Origin: Candidatus Binatus sp.
GTDB taxonomy: Bacteria; Desulfobacterota; Binatia; Binatales; Binataceae
Length of the DNA stretch: 38,721 nt
Direction of reading: 5' to 3'
Assembly (NCBI RefSeq): GCF_036567905.1
Contig: NZ_DATCTO010000076.1
Location: forward strand, 1-38,721
Under the pieces are notes generated by a model, which saw nothing but the letters and a program-made list of their open reading frames with translations, ran no database searches and was not told where the DNA came from. Positions 24,870 through 33,573 of the stretch are shown piece after piece; positions within the stretch are counted from its first letter, which is position 1, and each line of letters begins with the position of its first letter. The position numbers and the translations under genes are program-made.

Positions 24870-25997
24870 TTGGATTTCGGATTTTCTGAAGAACAAGAGA
24901 TGCTTCGGGATGCGGCCAAGCGCTTTCTGGCCGACAACTGCCCGCCGAAGTTTGTCCGTCAGATGATGGCGGACGCGACCGCACATGACCCCGCCTTCTG
25001 GAAAAAGCTGGTCGACCTTGGATGGCCCGGGCTGCTCATCCCGGAGAGTTACGGCGGCCAGGGTGGCAGCTTTCTCGACATGACGGTGGTTGTCGAAGAA
25101 GCCGGCAAGGTTCTGGTGCCGGGACCCTTCTTCACCTCCGCGCTGCTCGGGGCGCCGCTGATTGTAGAAGGCGGCTCGGACGAGCAGAAGAAAGACCTCC
25201 TGCCGCGCATGGCGAAGGGCGAATTTATCGGCACCGTCGCGATCGCCGAAGCCTCGGGCCGCTTCGACGCCGAGGGAGTCCAGCTCAAGGCGACCAAGAG
25301 CGGCAAGGAATACACGATCACCGGCGAGAAGTTTTTTGTGCCCGATGCGCACGTGGCCAACGGGATCGCGGTCGCGGTCCGCACCGGCGGCAGTGGCGAA
25401 AAGGGAATCTCGATTCTGGCCGTTCCCACCACCGCCAAAGGCCTGACGATCACCCAGCTCAAGACGGTCGATATGACGCGGCGACTGTGCCACGTGAAAT
25501 TCGACAATGTGAAAACCTCCGAACTTATCGGCAAGGAAGGCGAAGGATGGCCGCTTCTGCAGCGCACGCTCGACATCGCAACCGCCGGGCTGGCGGCCGA
25601 GATGGTCGGGACGGCGCAGCGGGCGCTCGACATGTCGGTGGAATACGCCAAGACGCGCGTGCAATTCGGCAAGCCGATCGGATCGTTTCAGGCCGTCAAG
25701 CATAAGTGCGTGGACATGATGGTCGCGGTCGAGAACGCGCGCTCGCTGACCTACTACGCGTGCTGGACCGTCGATACCAAGGGCGCGGAGGCGGCGACTG
25801 CGGTGCCGATGGCGAAAGCGTACGCATCCGACATGGCCAAGAACGTCACCTCGGAGGCGATCCAGGTGCACGGCGGCATCGGCTTCACCTGGGAGCACGA
25901 CATGCACCTGTATCATCGGCGCGCGCTGGCCGGCGAAGCCAATTTCGGCAACGCCCCGGTGCATCGCGAGACCGTGGCAAAGTCCCTGCTGGGCTGA
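24870..25997 (+). CDS. Acyl-CoA dehydrogenase
   Basis: A 375-aa acyl-CoA dehydrogenase starting at TTG (24870), preceded by CGGAGG with 8-bp spacing, and no ATG suits better. The N-terminus MDFGFSEEQEMLRDAAKRFL is typical. ESYGGQGG, the flavin-contact region and VQFGKPIGSFQAVKHKCVDM follow, and QVHGGIGFTWEHDMHLYHRR closes the C-domain. The class is the short FadE-like group that often pairs with a second subunit in sterol, terpenoid or branched-chain catabolism, but no partner gene is adjacent. It would pass electrons to an electron-transfer flavoprotein. A strong terminator is at 26023-26060. Confidence 0.9.
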   Translation: MDFGFSEEQEMLRDAAKRFLADNCPPKFVRQMMADATAHDPAFWKKLVDLGWPGLLIPESYGGQGGSFLDMTVVVEEAGKVLVPGPFFTSALLGAPLIVEGGSDEQKKDLLPRMAKGEFIGTVAIAEASGRFDAEGVQLKATKSGKEYTITGEKFFVPDAHVANGIAVAVRTGGSGEKGISILAVPTTAKGLTITQLKTVDMTRRLCHVKFDNVKTSELIGKEGEGWPLLQRTLDIATAGLAAEMVGTAQRALDMSVEYAKTRVQFGKPIGSFQAVKHKCVDMMVAVENARSLTYYACWTVDTKGAEAATAVPMAKAYASDMAKNVTSEAIQVHGGIGFTWEHDMHLYHRRALAGEANFGNAPVHRETVAKSLLG

Positions 25998-26022
25998 TCG
26001 CGACGAGTTAAGATTGATCGGC

Positions 26023-26060
26023 AAAGGGCCGCGGGTTCATCGCCCGCGGCCCTTTTTCTT
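26023..26060 (+). terminator. Rho-independent terminator after the acyl-CoA dehydrogenase
   Basis: A perfect 13-bp stem (AAAGGGCCGCGGG / CCCGCGGCCCTTT) with a 7-base loop (TTCATCG) is followed by TTCTT. It lies between two convergent genes. Because the stem begins with AAA it has some U-tract character on the minus strand too, so it may end both transcripts. Confidence 0.9.
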
Positions 26061-26092
26061 CCTCGACGGCGCGATGAACCATGGCGGAGAGC

Positions 26093-27472
26093 CTAGCCAA
26101 TCGACTCTGCTTTTTCTTCTTCTTCGGCGGCGGCGTTGCGCGCGGCGAGCCGATCGCGCATCGCGCGATGGCTCTCGCGGGTGATGGGATAGCGCGAGAA
26201 AACCAGCGCACTGAGCAAGTAGAGCGACGCGGGACCGAGCGCAAAGAGCGTGCGCAGATTCTCCCCCGCTTGCTCCGTGATCCCGGCAACGCCGGGCTTG
26301 TAACCGACCCAGCTCAGCACCGGGCCGACCAGCAGCAGCGAAACCGCCAGCGCCATCTTTATCGACATCGAGGTGATTCCGCCGTACGCGCCCTCCTGGC
26401 GCTGGCCGGTACGCTCCTGGTCCCATTCGATCACGTCCGCCGACGCCGAAATTTGCGTGACCCAAATTCCGATCGCCGAGAATCCGCTGAATGCCATCAA
26501 AAAATAAAGCGCCCAAGTGTTTTGCCGGGTCATCAGCATGATCAGCAGCGAGCCGATCGCGTTGCAGATCATCGCGACCACAAAGGCCGGCTTCTTTTCG
26601 ATCCTGAGCGTGATCCTGAACCAGAACGGATACGAGACCGCCGATCCGGCGAAGTACGCCATCAACCATCGGGCCGCCGCGTTCTCGTCGTGATACCAGT
26701 ACGTGGCCAGGAAGCGCATCAGGACGGTCGGAATGTTGATGGCCATCACGGCCAGCGTGGTGGCAAGCAGCAGAATGACGAACGGCCGATTGCCTGCAAC
26801 CGATTTGAGCGACGCGAGCAGCCTGGAACGCTCGTGGGTGGAAAACTCAGCGCGCTCGCGAAGACCCGCGTACGCGAGCATCGCACCGCCGGCCACCACC
26901 AGGCCGCAGATCGCGCCGGTGACTTTGAAATCAGTGCCGCGCGCGAACAGGTACGAAGCCGCAAACGGCAACAGCGCTCCGCTGATGTCGCCGACCGTGC
27001 CCAGCAGCTGGCGGAAGGTGGAGAGCTTGGTGCGTTCGTCGTAGTCGAGCGTGAGTTCCGGCATCAGCGCGCCGTACGCGGTTTCGTAAAACTTCCGCGA
27101 CGTGAGCATCAGGAAGTAGAAGCCGATAAACCACGCAAACAGCCCCGCGCCCAGCAGCGGCGGCGGCGACAACAGCAGGTAATAGCAGACCGCCATTGGA
27201 ATCGACGCGATAAAAAACGGCCGGCGCCGTCCCGACTTGAAGCGCGCGCGATCGGATATATTGCCAACCAACGGGTCGGTCAGCGCGTCGATCACCAGCG
27301 CCAGGAAGAATGCAAGCCCGGCCAGCGATGGAGAGAGCCCCTTGCGATCGGTATAGAAATAGAGAAGGTGAAGCCCGAGCAGGGTCGCGCACAGGTTGAG
27401 GCCGGTCTGCGCCTGCGCGTAGATTAACAGGGGACGAAGGCCAATCTTCTCGCTCAAATCCCGGTTTGCCAC
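26093..27472 (-). CDS. MFS transporter of the GPH (MelB-like) family
   Basis: A 459-aa polytopic membrane protein with about 12 hydrophobic segments. The family motif is intact: DALTDPLVGNISDRARFKSG (62-81) with the two cation-binding aspartates D62 and D66, followed by RRRPFF. In the second half ASADVIEWDQERTGQRQEG matches the MelB 'aDviDyde...tGqR.EG' loop. The family imports sugars, glucuronides or other solutes with Na+ or H+. The substrate is not apparent. The C-terminus ends in a Glu-rich cytosolic tail. It converges with the acyl-CoA dehydrogenase and has no operon partner. Confidence 0.88.
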   Translation of the reverse strand: MANRDLSEKIGLRPLLIYAQAQTGLNLCATLLGLHLLYFYTDRKGLSPSLAGLAFFLALVIDALTDPLVGNISDRARFKSGRRRPFFIASIPMAVCYYLLLSPPPLLGAGLFAWFIGFYFLMLTSRKFYETAYGALMPELTLDYDERTKLSTFRQLLGTVGDISGALLPFAASYLFARGTDFKVTGAICGLVVAGGAMLAYAGLRERAEFSTHERSRLLASLKSVAGNRPFVILLLATTLAVMAINIPTVLMRFLATYWYHDENAAARWLMAYFAGSAVSYPFWFRITLRIEKKPAFVVAMICNAIGSLLIMLMTRQNTWALYFLMAFSGFSAIGIWVTQISASADVIEWDQERTGQRQEGAYGGITSMSIKMALAVSLLLVGPVLSWVGYKPGVAGITEQAGENLRTLFALGPASLYLLSALVFSRYPITRESHRAMRDRLAARNAAAEEEEKAESIG

Positions 27473-27553
27473 AGGTCGCAGAGACTACCCGATAGACATG
27501 CCTACTTACAAAGCGATTGCAATTCCCGGTGCGACTCGACTATCGAGGTGGCG

Positions 27554-28324
27554 ATGAGAATTCTCGATCGCACACCGCTGCGTGAACGCCGGCTGCTGCT
27601 GTGGCCGCTCGCGCTGCTTTTGACGCTCGCGCTGGCGGCGCAGGGATGTTCGTACGTCAAGTCGCTATGGAGTTCCGGCGACGACACCGATCTCGACGAT
27701 GCGGCCTACGCCAACGAAGGTGAACCGCTGCCGCCTCCTGTCGCGCACGTCGCGATCAGCTACCGGCGTCCCGGCGATGCGCTCGCACGCGCGACCGTAA
27801 TCAAGTACTTCGGCGCCGAAGTGATCGCGAACCATCAGCGTGACGCGTCGCATACCGAGTCGGTGGTGCGATTCGATGGCGGCGTTCCGATCTGGGAGTT
27901 CAAAGCCGACGAAGGCACATTTGGTTCGATCACCGGCGTCGGTGCGGCCAAGTACACGCTCAAGAATATCGAGTACGCAAAAGTGCCCACGCATTTCACC
28001 CAGATACTTCCCGAGGAAGGACCGCCGGAGCCGCTCGATCGCGGCGCGTACTACGTCTTTCAGATCGAGCGTCAGTCGGGCTCGGCCAGTTACCAGGCGG
28101 TCAAGGTGCTCGCCGATGGGTCGCTTCAGGCCTACAACGCTCAACCCCGGGCGGGCAGCAGTTACCTGCTGTGCTGCAACCTCACGCCGGATTTCCCCGA
28201 GCCGGTGATTCTGCCCGATACGACTCAAGACACCGGAACCGAGAACCCGCCGTCCGACGAATCTCCCGACCAATCCGGCGCTGCTCCAGACCAATCGGGC
28301 GCTTCTGCAAGCGGCACGCCATAG
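27554..28324 (+). CDS. Putative lipoprotein of unknown function, 256 aa
   Basis: A signal sequence with basic n-region (RERR) and hydrophobic core (LLLWPLALLLTLALAA) leads to QGC, a plausible lipobox with Cys near residue 33 (-3 Ala is tolerated). The mature part is mixed alpha/beta without a recognised domain and ends in a low-complexity Asp/Ser/Gln/Pro tail. Recurring SYRRPGDALARATVIKYFGAE and FVRFDGGVPIWEFKADEG-type stretches suggest a small compact domain. GAGGTG at 27545 precedes the ATG at 27554, which is preferred to the GTG at 27548. No operon partner. The surface location is inferred. Confidence 0.65.
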   Translation: MRILDRTPLRERRLLLWPLALLLTLALAAQGCSYVKSLWSSGDDTDLDDAAYANEGEPLPPPVAHVAISYRRPGDALARATVIKYFGAEVIANHQRDASHTESVVRFDGGVPIWEFKADEGTFGSITGVGAAKYTLKNIEYAKVPTHFTQILPEEGPPEPLDRGAYYVFQIERQSGSASYQAVKVLADGSLQAYNAQPRAGSSYLLCCNLTPDFPEPVILPDTTQDTGTENPPSDESPDQSGAAPDQSGASASGTP

Positions 28325-28391
28325 CGCTCTTATCGCTCTTTTTCGGCCACTGGCCGCCTGATCGAACTCCCCGCTGATTTCGAAATTCTCT

Positions 28392-28487
28392 AATGAATCG
28401 GCTTAGTTTGTCGGTTCCGAGGGGCATTTCAGTTATGAATTCGCATTCAGTAATGAATCAGTAATCGTAATTGACTCACGATTCATT
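28392..28487. promoter_or_regulatory. Candidate operators: three AATGAATC sites before the TetR gene
   Basis: AATGAATC occurs at 28392-28399 and 28452-28459, and inverted (GATTCATT) at 28480-28487. The last two form an inverted repeat with a 20-bp spacer, 20-56 bp before the GTG of the TetR gene. The region is unusually AT-rich for this genome. This would suit autoregulation, but no binding data are available and the 8-mer may be partly due to the AT composition. Confidence 0.4.
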
Positions 28488-28507
28488 TTCGACTAAAAGC
28501 TGCATTA

Positions 28508-29119
28508 GTGGGTCAAGTAAATCGAGAATTAGCCGACGCTCCGAATCGATTCGATCGGCGCCGTGAGAAGACGCGCGTCGATCTGATCCAGGCGGCCGAA
28601 CGCGTCATCTCGATCAAGGGGTACCATCAGACGCGAATCGCCGACATCGCGACCGAAGCCGACGTCGGGCTGGGCACCTTCTACCTGCACTTCAGAACCA
28701 AGAACGAAATCTTTATCGAGCTGATCGAGCATGGCGCGGCGCAATTGCGGCGCGAACTCGCCGAGGCGAAGGCGGGCGTCCATACGCCGGCCGAGAAGCT
28801 CAAAATCACGATCGATACGATTCTCGACGCGGCGGCCGAGGCGCCCGAACTGTTTCGGATAGTGTTCGGCCATAGCCCTGCGTTTCTGGATCTGATGGTC
28901 CGCGTCCACGAGGTATTCATCGGCGACCTGCGCGACGACCTCGCTCCCGCGGTCGGCGAGCGCGCCGACGCGATCGCGCATCTCACGATCGGGATGTTGT
29001 CGCAGGCGATTTCATGGCTGCTCGCCAGCGGCGATCTTTCCCACGCGGAACTGAAAAACGTCACCGTAAATTTTGCCCTGGGCGGACTCGAGCGCGCGGC
29101 ACGGCTCGGCGCCCCTTGA
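28508..29119 (+). CDS. TetR family transcriptional regulator
   Basis: The 203-aa protein has the TetR N-terminal helix-turn-helix: RVDLIQAAERVISIKGYHQTRI, then ADIATEADVGLGTFYLHFRTKNEIF (about 23-68). The ligand/dimerisation domain is all-helical and variable. The start is GTG at 28508, without a good ribosome site. The gene precedes a ferritin-like diiron gene by 18 bp, so it probably controls it along with itself. Typical ligands of such repressors are hydrophobic small molecules or acyl-CoA. The AATGAATC repeats upstream are candidate operators. Confidence 0.88.
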   Translation: MGQVNRELADAPNRFDRRREKTRVDLIQAAERVISIKGYHQTRIADIATEADVGLGTFYLHFRTKNEIFIELIEHGAAQLRRELAEAKAGVHTPAEKLKITIDTILDAAAEAPELFRIVFGHSPAFLDLMVRVHEVFIGDLRDDLAPAVGERADAIAHLTIGMLSQAISWLLASGDLSHAELKNVTVNFALGGLERAARLGAP

Positions 29120-29137
29120 ATCTGGAGGATTCTCACG

Positions 29138-30136
29138 ATGGCTCAAGACCGCACCGTTGTCAGCACACCGCTCGAAAGCATTTTCCACTGGGACTACAGC
29201 GTGAAGTTCCCGCAGATGGACCGGCTCTACGAGAACGCCAAGCGCGATCAGTGGAACGTCTCGACCACAATCAACTGGGACCGCCCGATCGAGAAGGAGG
29301 TTCTGGACATGACCATGATGCCGATGTTCCAGACCGAGCTCTATCGATCGCTAAGCCCGGAGAACCAGCACCAGCTCGGCCGCAAGTTCGCCGCGTGGCG
29401 GCTCTCGCAATTCCTGCACGGCGAGCAGGGCGCGCTGATGGTCTGCGGGCAGTTGGTTGACGCGGTGCCGGACCTCGACGCCAAAATGAACGCGGCGGCG
29501 CAGGTCTTCGACGAAGCGCGTCACGTGGAAGGCTTCCGCAAGTACATCACCAAGCTCGATCGCATCTACCCGATCGATCCCACGCTGGAGCGGCTGCTGC
29601 GCGCAATCCTGGAGCACGATCGTTGGGAGCCGAAGTACGTCGGGATGCAAATCGTCGCCGAGGGACTGGCGATCGCGGCGTTCCGTTTCATGCAGCGCGA
29701 GACCAAGGACGAGCTGCTCAAGGAACTGCTCGAGTACATCATGAAGGACGAGGCGCGCCACATCGGCTTCGGGATGCTCGCGCTGCGCGACGCCGTCACC
29801 AAGCTCAAGGGCAAGGACAAGAAGGACCTCGAGGACTTCGCCTTCGTCGCCTGCGACATGATGGTGACCAAGGTCGTTGACGGCAAACCCAAGGACGGCT
29901 TCCTGTCGGGCACGGATGTGTTCGAGGAAGTCGGCATCTCGATCAAGGACATCGAGGACGAACTGCATCGCAACCCGGCGTGGGCGGCGGCGGAGAACGA
30001 CATGGAAAAGCAGTTCAACTCGTTCCTGTTCGTCGATACGATCATCCCGTGCCTGCGGCAAATCGATCTGATCAACGATCGCACCGAGTCGTGGTATCAG
30101 CAGCTCGGCGTGATGCAGATGGCGCCGGCCGCATAG
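29138..30136 (+). CDS. Ferritin-like diiron protein
   Basis: A 332-aa helical protein with candidate di-iron ligands E96 (HGEQG), E126/H129 (DEARH), E175 (VAEGL) and E205/H208 (DEARH). This is the two-half E..ExxH arrangement of ferritin-like diiron oxidases, and it resembles the R2/R2lox-like and AurF-like oxygenase groups. It is probably cytoplasmic and O2-using, but the substrate is unknown. It is not a storage ferritin, which would be about 160 aa. GGAGGA (29124-29129) precedes the ATG. It follows a TetR gene by 18 bp and ends with a terminator. The same pair is common in mycobacteria and uncultured soil lineages. Confidence 0.8.
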   Translation: MAQDRTVVSTPLESIFHWDYSVKFPQMDRLYENAKRDQWNVSTTINWDRPIEKEVLDMTMMPMFQTELYRSLSPENQHQLGRKFAAWRLSQFLHGEQGALMVCGQLVDAVPDLDAKMNAAAQVFDEARHVEGFRKYITKLDRIYPIDPTLERLLRAILEHDRWEPKYVGMQIVAEGLAIAAFRFMQRETKDELLKELLEYIMKDEARHIGFGMLALRDAVTKLKGKDKKDLEDFAFVACDMMVTKVVDGKPKDGFLSGTDVFEEVGISIKDIEDELHRNPAWAAAENDMEKQFNSFLFVDTIIPCLRQIDLINDRTESWYQQLGVMQMAPAA

Positions 30137-30163
30137 CTCGCAATCAGCACACTGTGAATGATG

Positions 30164-30197
30164 AAGGGCCGGTCATCCTCGACCGGCCCTTTTCTTT
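30164..30197 (+). terminator. Rho-independent terminator after the diiron gene
   Basis: An 11-bp perfect stem (AAGGGCCGGTC / GACCGGCCCTT) with loop ATCCTC and a following TTCTTTC tract. It lies between the diiron gene and the convergent GNAT gene. Confidence 0.85.
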
Positions 30198-30222
30198 CTG
30201 AACCCTCTGAGATGCTGATGAG

Positions 30223-30726
30223 CTACTTGCGGAACTTCGCCAGCGCAGCGCCGGAGAGCTTGTAGTTGGGCTCGCTGAATTCCTCATCGACTCCGCCGGT
30301 CGGCTCGAACCCCAGGGTCTGGTACAGCGCCGCGGCGTTGGTATTGGCGCGAAAACAGGTTAGCTGCACCGCGCGGCATCGAGGGTAGCGCGCAGCGATC
30401 ATCCTGATCGTCTCGGTCAATCCGGCGCGTCCGTAGCCCTTACCCTGATGCGCCGCGTCGATCATGATGTCGTCGATCCAATAGTCATCGGCACTGGACG
30501 GGTCGCATACGGTGGTCGCGTATCCGACCACCTCGCCTGCGGCCACAATGAGATGCGGCAGATGCTCGAATCGGTCGCCGAACAGGCGCACGTAGCATCG
30601 CGCGAGCGTCCATCGCGGCGGAGTGACGAAACTGGTCTGCTCGGGCCGAGGCTGCATCGTGAACAGCTTGCGGTAATTGCGCCGATCGACCGGCTCGAGA
30701 ACGACTTCGACGTCGGCCGGCTTCAT
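30223..30726 (-). CDS. GNAT family N-acetyltransferase
   Basis: The 167-aa protein carries the GNAT fold: strand VVGYATTV, then WIDDIMIDAAHQGKGYGRAGL with the acetyl-CoA pyrophosphate loop QGKGYG (about 113-118). FRANTNAAALYQTLGFEPTGG supplies the C-terminal motif B. The substrate is not predictable. The ATG overlaps the stop of the VWA gene upstream by 4 bp (ATGA), so the two are translationally coupled. Acetylation of a VWA or ATPase partner is possible but speculative. Confidence 0.88.
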   Translation of the reverse strand: MKPADVEVVLEPVDRRNYRKLFTMQPRPEQTSFVTPPRWTLARCYVRLFGDRFEHLPHLIVAAGEVVGYATTVCDPSSADDYWIDDIMIDAAHQGKGYGRAGLTETIRMIAARYPRCRAVQLTCFRANTNAAALYQTLGFEPTGGVDEEFSEPNYKLSGAALAKFRK

Positions 30727-32345
30727 GATTGCATTTGCACAAAGATGTCGCGGGCGTGCTCGTCGCTGATGCGCTTGACCGACGTAATTCGATCCGCAAA
30801 TTGCGCCAGCGACGACATCTCGGCCGAGCCCACGTCAACCAGCACCGCAAAAATCGAAAAATCCAATTCGTCCTTGCGCTCGCGCAGCCGCGCCAGCCAT
30901 TGGGGACTGACCTGCGATTCACCGTCGGTGATGATCACGATGTCGCCGCGCTTGAGTTTCTTTTCGCCAAGCAGTTCGACCGCCGCGTCGATCGGAGCCT
31001 CGAAGTCGGTGCCGCCGCCGGGGAAGTACTCGGCCATCTCGATGACCTTGTTCAAGTCGGGCTGGTAGCGCCGCTCGCGATTGAGGTCGAGCACCTTGAG
31101 GCTCACGTCGCCCGAGGAAAACATGACGGCGCGGAACAGGCGGCGCTGGCGCCGCGCGATATCCATCAGCGTCAGCGCTACCGCCTTGGACCACATCTCC
31201 TTGTCGCCCTGCATCGAGGAGCTCACGTCGATACACACGACCATCGGGCCCTTGCCCTTGGGCTCGTCGTCGCGCAGCCGGTACTGAAGGACGGCGCCTT
31301 CGAGTACGCGGCGATGGAAATCGCGCTTGAGCACGGGATGATGCATCGCGAGCAGCTCGGCGGGAATCAGGCGTCCGAGCTCGGAGCCGAGCTCGATGTC
31401 GTAGGCTTCGGCGACGCCGCGCTCGAGCGTTTTGCGCTTGAGCGCGCGCGCGTCCTGCTTGAACCGCCCGACCATCCGCGCCAGCTCGCCGAGTTTCTTG
31501 TTTCGCGCGAGGCGCCGCCCAAGCTCGAGGCGCGCGCCGGCCGCGACCCGTCCGCCCTGGCCGAATTCGCGGCTGAAGTCGTGACTGTCGTCGGCGGCTT
31601 GATCGATTTCCCGGGCCAGCTCGGCGGTCTTGAGCTGCATGCGCTTGAGCGCGCTCTGATCCGCGCCTTTGAGTTGAGTTTCGAACTGCCGCGACTTCTG
31701 ATTGAGCCGCGCCTCGGAGACCTTGGCCGCGCGTTCGGCCGCGTCGGCCATCTCCGCGAGCTCCTTTTTCGTGTTCGCTGCCCGCTCTTTTTTTTCTTCG
31801 CTGGGATCGGATTCGTTTTCGTTTTCGTTCGATTTCTGGATTTCGTTGACGGCGTTGACCGCCTCGGCACGCGCTTCGAGATCCTGCTCCTGGCGCGCGA
31901 GATCCCACAGATCGAGCATCTCCCCGCGATTGATGAGCTTTTCGGATTTTATCATCTCGAGCGCATGCTCGCTCATTACTATCGCCGCGATCGCGGCCTT
32001 GTCTTCTTCGAGTGCGGTGCGCGATCGCAGCGCCTGGAACGCCGACGACGGGACGATTTGCTCGAGGATGGTGCGGTTGAGCGCGGCCGCGTGGCGCACG
32101 TCGCCGGATTTGCGCAAGACCGGATTCATCTTGAACAACGCGAAAAAGAGGTCCTGCACCAGTGCGCCGAAATGAGGGACCAGCCGCTCGCCGGACTGCG
32201 CGAGATCGGCGACCGAGGGCGCGTCGGCGACGATTTCATTCCACGTGCGCCGGTCGTAGCTGTCGCTTTCGAACCACGACGCATTAGCAGGCACCACCGG
32301 GACATATCGGCGTCGCGGCTGGATGATTTTGGCTTTGCGCGCCAT
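30723..32345 (-). CDS. VWA-domain protein, ViaA/CoxE-like
   Basis: A 540-aa soluble protein. The N-terminal half is helical, with a charged coiled-coil stretch (about 155-250, Glu/Lys/Asn-rich) and KKLGELARMVGRF-type helices. The C-terminal VWA domain has an intact metal motif DVSSSM (D373, S375, S377) and GGGTDF. This matches ViaA-type proteins (VWA partner of the RavA MoxR ATPase) and CoxE-like proteins. No ATPase is adjacent here. The only MoxR ATPase in the window is at 13336-14376, 18 kb away. The overlapping GNAT gene downstream is an unusual partner. The start ATG is at 32345. Confidence 0.8.
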   Translation of the reverse strand: MARKAKIIQPRRRYVPVVPANASWFESDSYDRRTWNEIVADAPSVADLAQSGERLVPHFGALVQDLFFALFKMNPVLRKSGDVRHAAALNRTILEQIVPSSAFQALRSRTALEEDKAAIAAIVMSEHALEMIKSEKLINRGEMLDLWDLARQEQDLEARAEAVNAVNEIQKSNENENESDPSEEKKERAANTKKELAEMADAAERAAKVSEARLNQKSRQFETQLKGADQSALKRMQLKTAELAREIDQAADDSHDFSREFGQGGRVAAGARLELGRRLARNKKLGELARMVGRFKQDARALKRKTLERGVAEAYDIELGSELGRLIPAELLAMHHPVLKRDFHRRVLEGAVLQYRLRDDEPKGKGPMVVCIDVSSSMQGDKEMWSKAVALTLMDIARRQRRLFRAVMFSSGDVSLKVLDLNRERRYQPDLNKVIEMAEYFPGGGTDFEAPIDAAVELLGEKKLKRGDIVIITDGESQVSPQWLARLRERKDELDFSIFAVLVDVGSAEMSSLAQFADRITSVKRISDEHARDIFVQMQS

Positions 32346-32482
32346 CGGGATCGATCCTACGTCACTGAAAACCGGCCCGCCACGGCTGAAATCGCCGCCA
32401 TTGCGTCACGATGGCGCTTGAATGTATCGCTGGATGCGTAACACAATTGAGACAAGGGCTGCGTGGTGAATACTTGGGCCCA

Positions 32483-32502
32483 GTGAAAAAGTGAAAAAGT
32501 GA
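32483..32502 (+). repeat. Short tandem GTGAAAAA repeat before hrcA
   Basis: GTGAAAAA is repeated twice at 32483-32490 and 32491-32498, then GTGAAC. It sits 25-45 bp upstream of hrcA. It is probably a short slip repeat. No CIRCE inverted repeat (TTAGCACTC-N9-GAGTGCTAA) is visible in the 180 bp upstream. Confidence 0.35.
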
Positions 32503-32526
32503 ACTTCGCGCGCCAGCGCCAATGAG

Positions 32527-33573
32527 ATGACGCAGGAATCTGAAAGCAACACGCTCTCGAACCGGCAGCACGCGTTGATCCTCGCGGCGGTGCAGGAGTT
32601 CATCTCGACCGCCGAGCCTGTAGGTTCGGCGCAGATTGTCGCGCGCCATCAGTTGGGCGTGCGCGCCGCGATGGTGCGCAACATGATGGCCGAGCTGGAA
32701 GACGGCGGTTACCTGCGTCAGCCGCACACCTCGGCGGGCAGGGTCCCGACCGAGAAAGCGTTTCGCTACTACGTCGATCATCTCGCCACGGCGACCAGGA
32801 TCGGCTTCGAGGATCGCGCGCAGATTGAGCTGCATTATTCGACCGCGGTGCGCAACCTGGGCGAAGTCCTGCGCGACACGCCGCGGCTGCTCTCGATCCT
32901 GACGGGACAGGCGGCGCTGGTGATGGCGCCGCGGCTGGAGGCCTCGATCCTCGAGCGCGTCAACTTCGTGCGCCTGCGCGACAAACAAGTGCTGGCGGTC
33001 TTCGTCGCCGCCAAAGGCGCGATGCAAAACCGGATTGTCGATGCCGAGCGCGACCATTCGCAGGACGAACTCGATCGCATGGCGCGCTACCTCAACGAGT
33101 CGCTCGAAGGACGCACGCTCGACGAGGCGCGCCGGTGGATCGAGGCGCAACTGCGCCAGGAGCGGGCCAACTACGATCGCTTCATGCACGACGCGCTCGC
33201 CCTGGGCGAGGCGATCGCGGACTACGCCGGGCGTCCGGAGCTTTACGTCGAGGGCAGCCTGCAGGCGCTGGAGCAGCCGGAGTTCTCGGATCGCGGCAAG
33301 ATGCGCGAGCTGTTGCGCGCGCTCGACGATAAAACCGCGCTGCTCGAATTGCTCGAGCGCAGCCTGACCCACGCCGGGCTGACGGTGTCGATCGGCTCGG
33401 AGAACTACGACCCGCGCCTGTCGTCGTTGAGCGTGGTTGCGGCGTCGTACGCCAGTGGTTCGAGCGCGCTGGGCAGCCTGGCGATCGTGGGTCCGGTGCG
33501 GATGGACTACGACCGGGTGATACCGCTGGTCGAGTACACTGCGCGCGCATTGTCGCGCTTGATGGAGTACTGA
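32527..33573 (+). CDS. hrcA: Heat-inducible transcription repressor HrcA
   Basis: The 348-aa protein is a clear HrcA: a winged-helix N-terminus with LSNRQHALILAAVQEFISTAEPVGS and VRAAMVRNMMAELEDGGYLRQPHTSAGRVPTEKAFRYYVD (about 10-90), then the HrcA sensor/dimer domain. The C-terminal SIGSENYDPRLSSLSVVAASYASG and MDYDRVIPLVEY are typical. HrcA binds CIRCE sites and represses dnaK and groE operons. In most bacteria it is followed by grpE and dnaK. Here 320 bp of non-coding DNA and then an IS1595-like element follow, so the usual operon is absent or displaced. There is no obvious CIRCE upstream. The start at 32527 lacks a strong ribosome site, and the ATG at 32522 is out of frame. Confidence 0.93.
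   Translation: MTQESESNTLSNRQHALILAAVQEFISTAEPVGSAQIVARHQLGVRAAMVRNMMAELEDGGYLRQPHTSAGRVPTEKAFRYYVDHLATATRIGFEDRAQIELHYSTAVRNLGEVLRDTPRLLSILTGQAALVMAPRLEASILERVNFVRLRDKQVLAVFVAAKGAMQNRIVDAERDHSQDELDRMARYLNESLEGRTLDEARRWIEAQLRQERANYDRFMHDALALGEAIADYAGRPELYVEGSLQALEQPEFSDRGKMRELLRALDDKTALLELLERSLTHAGLTVSIGSENYDPRLSSLSVVAASYASGSSALGSLAIVGPVRMDYDRVIPLVEYTARALSRLMEY

Noticed and set aside
32346..32526. CIRCE operator upstream of hrcA
   Set aside because: No TTAGCACTC/GAGTGCTAA or near match was found on either strand in this interval.
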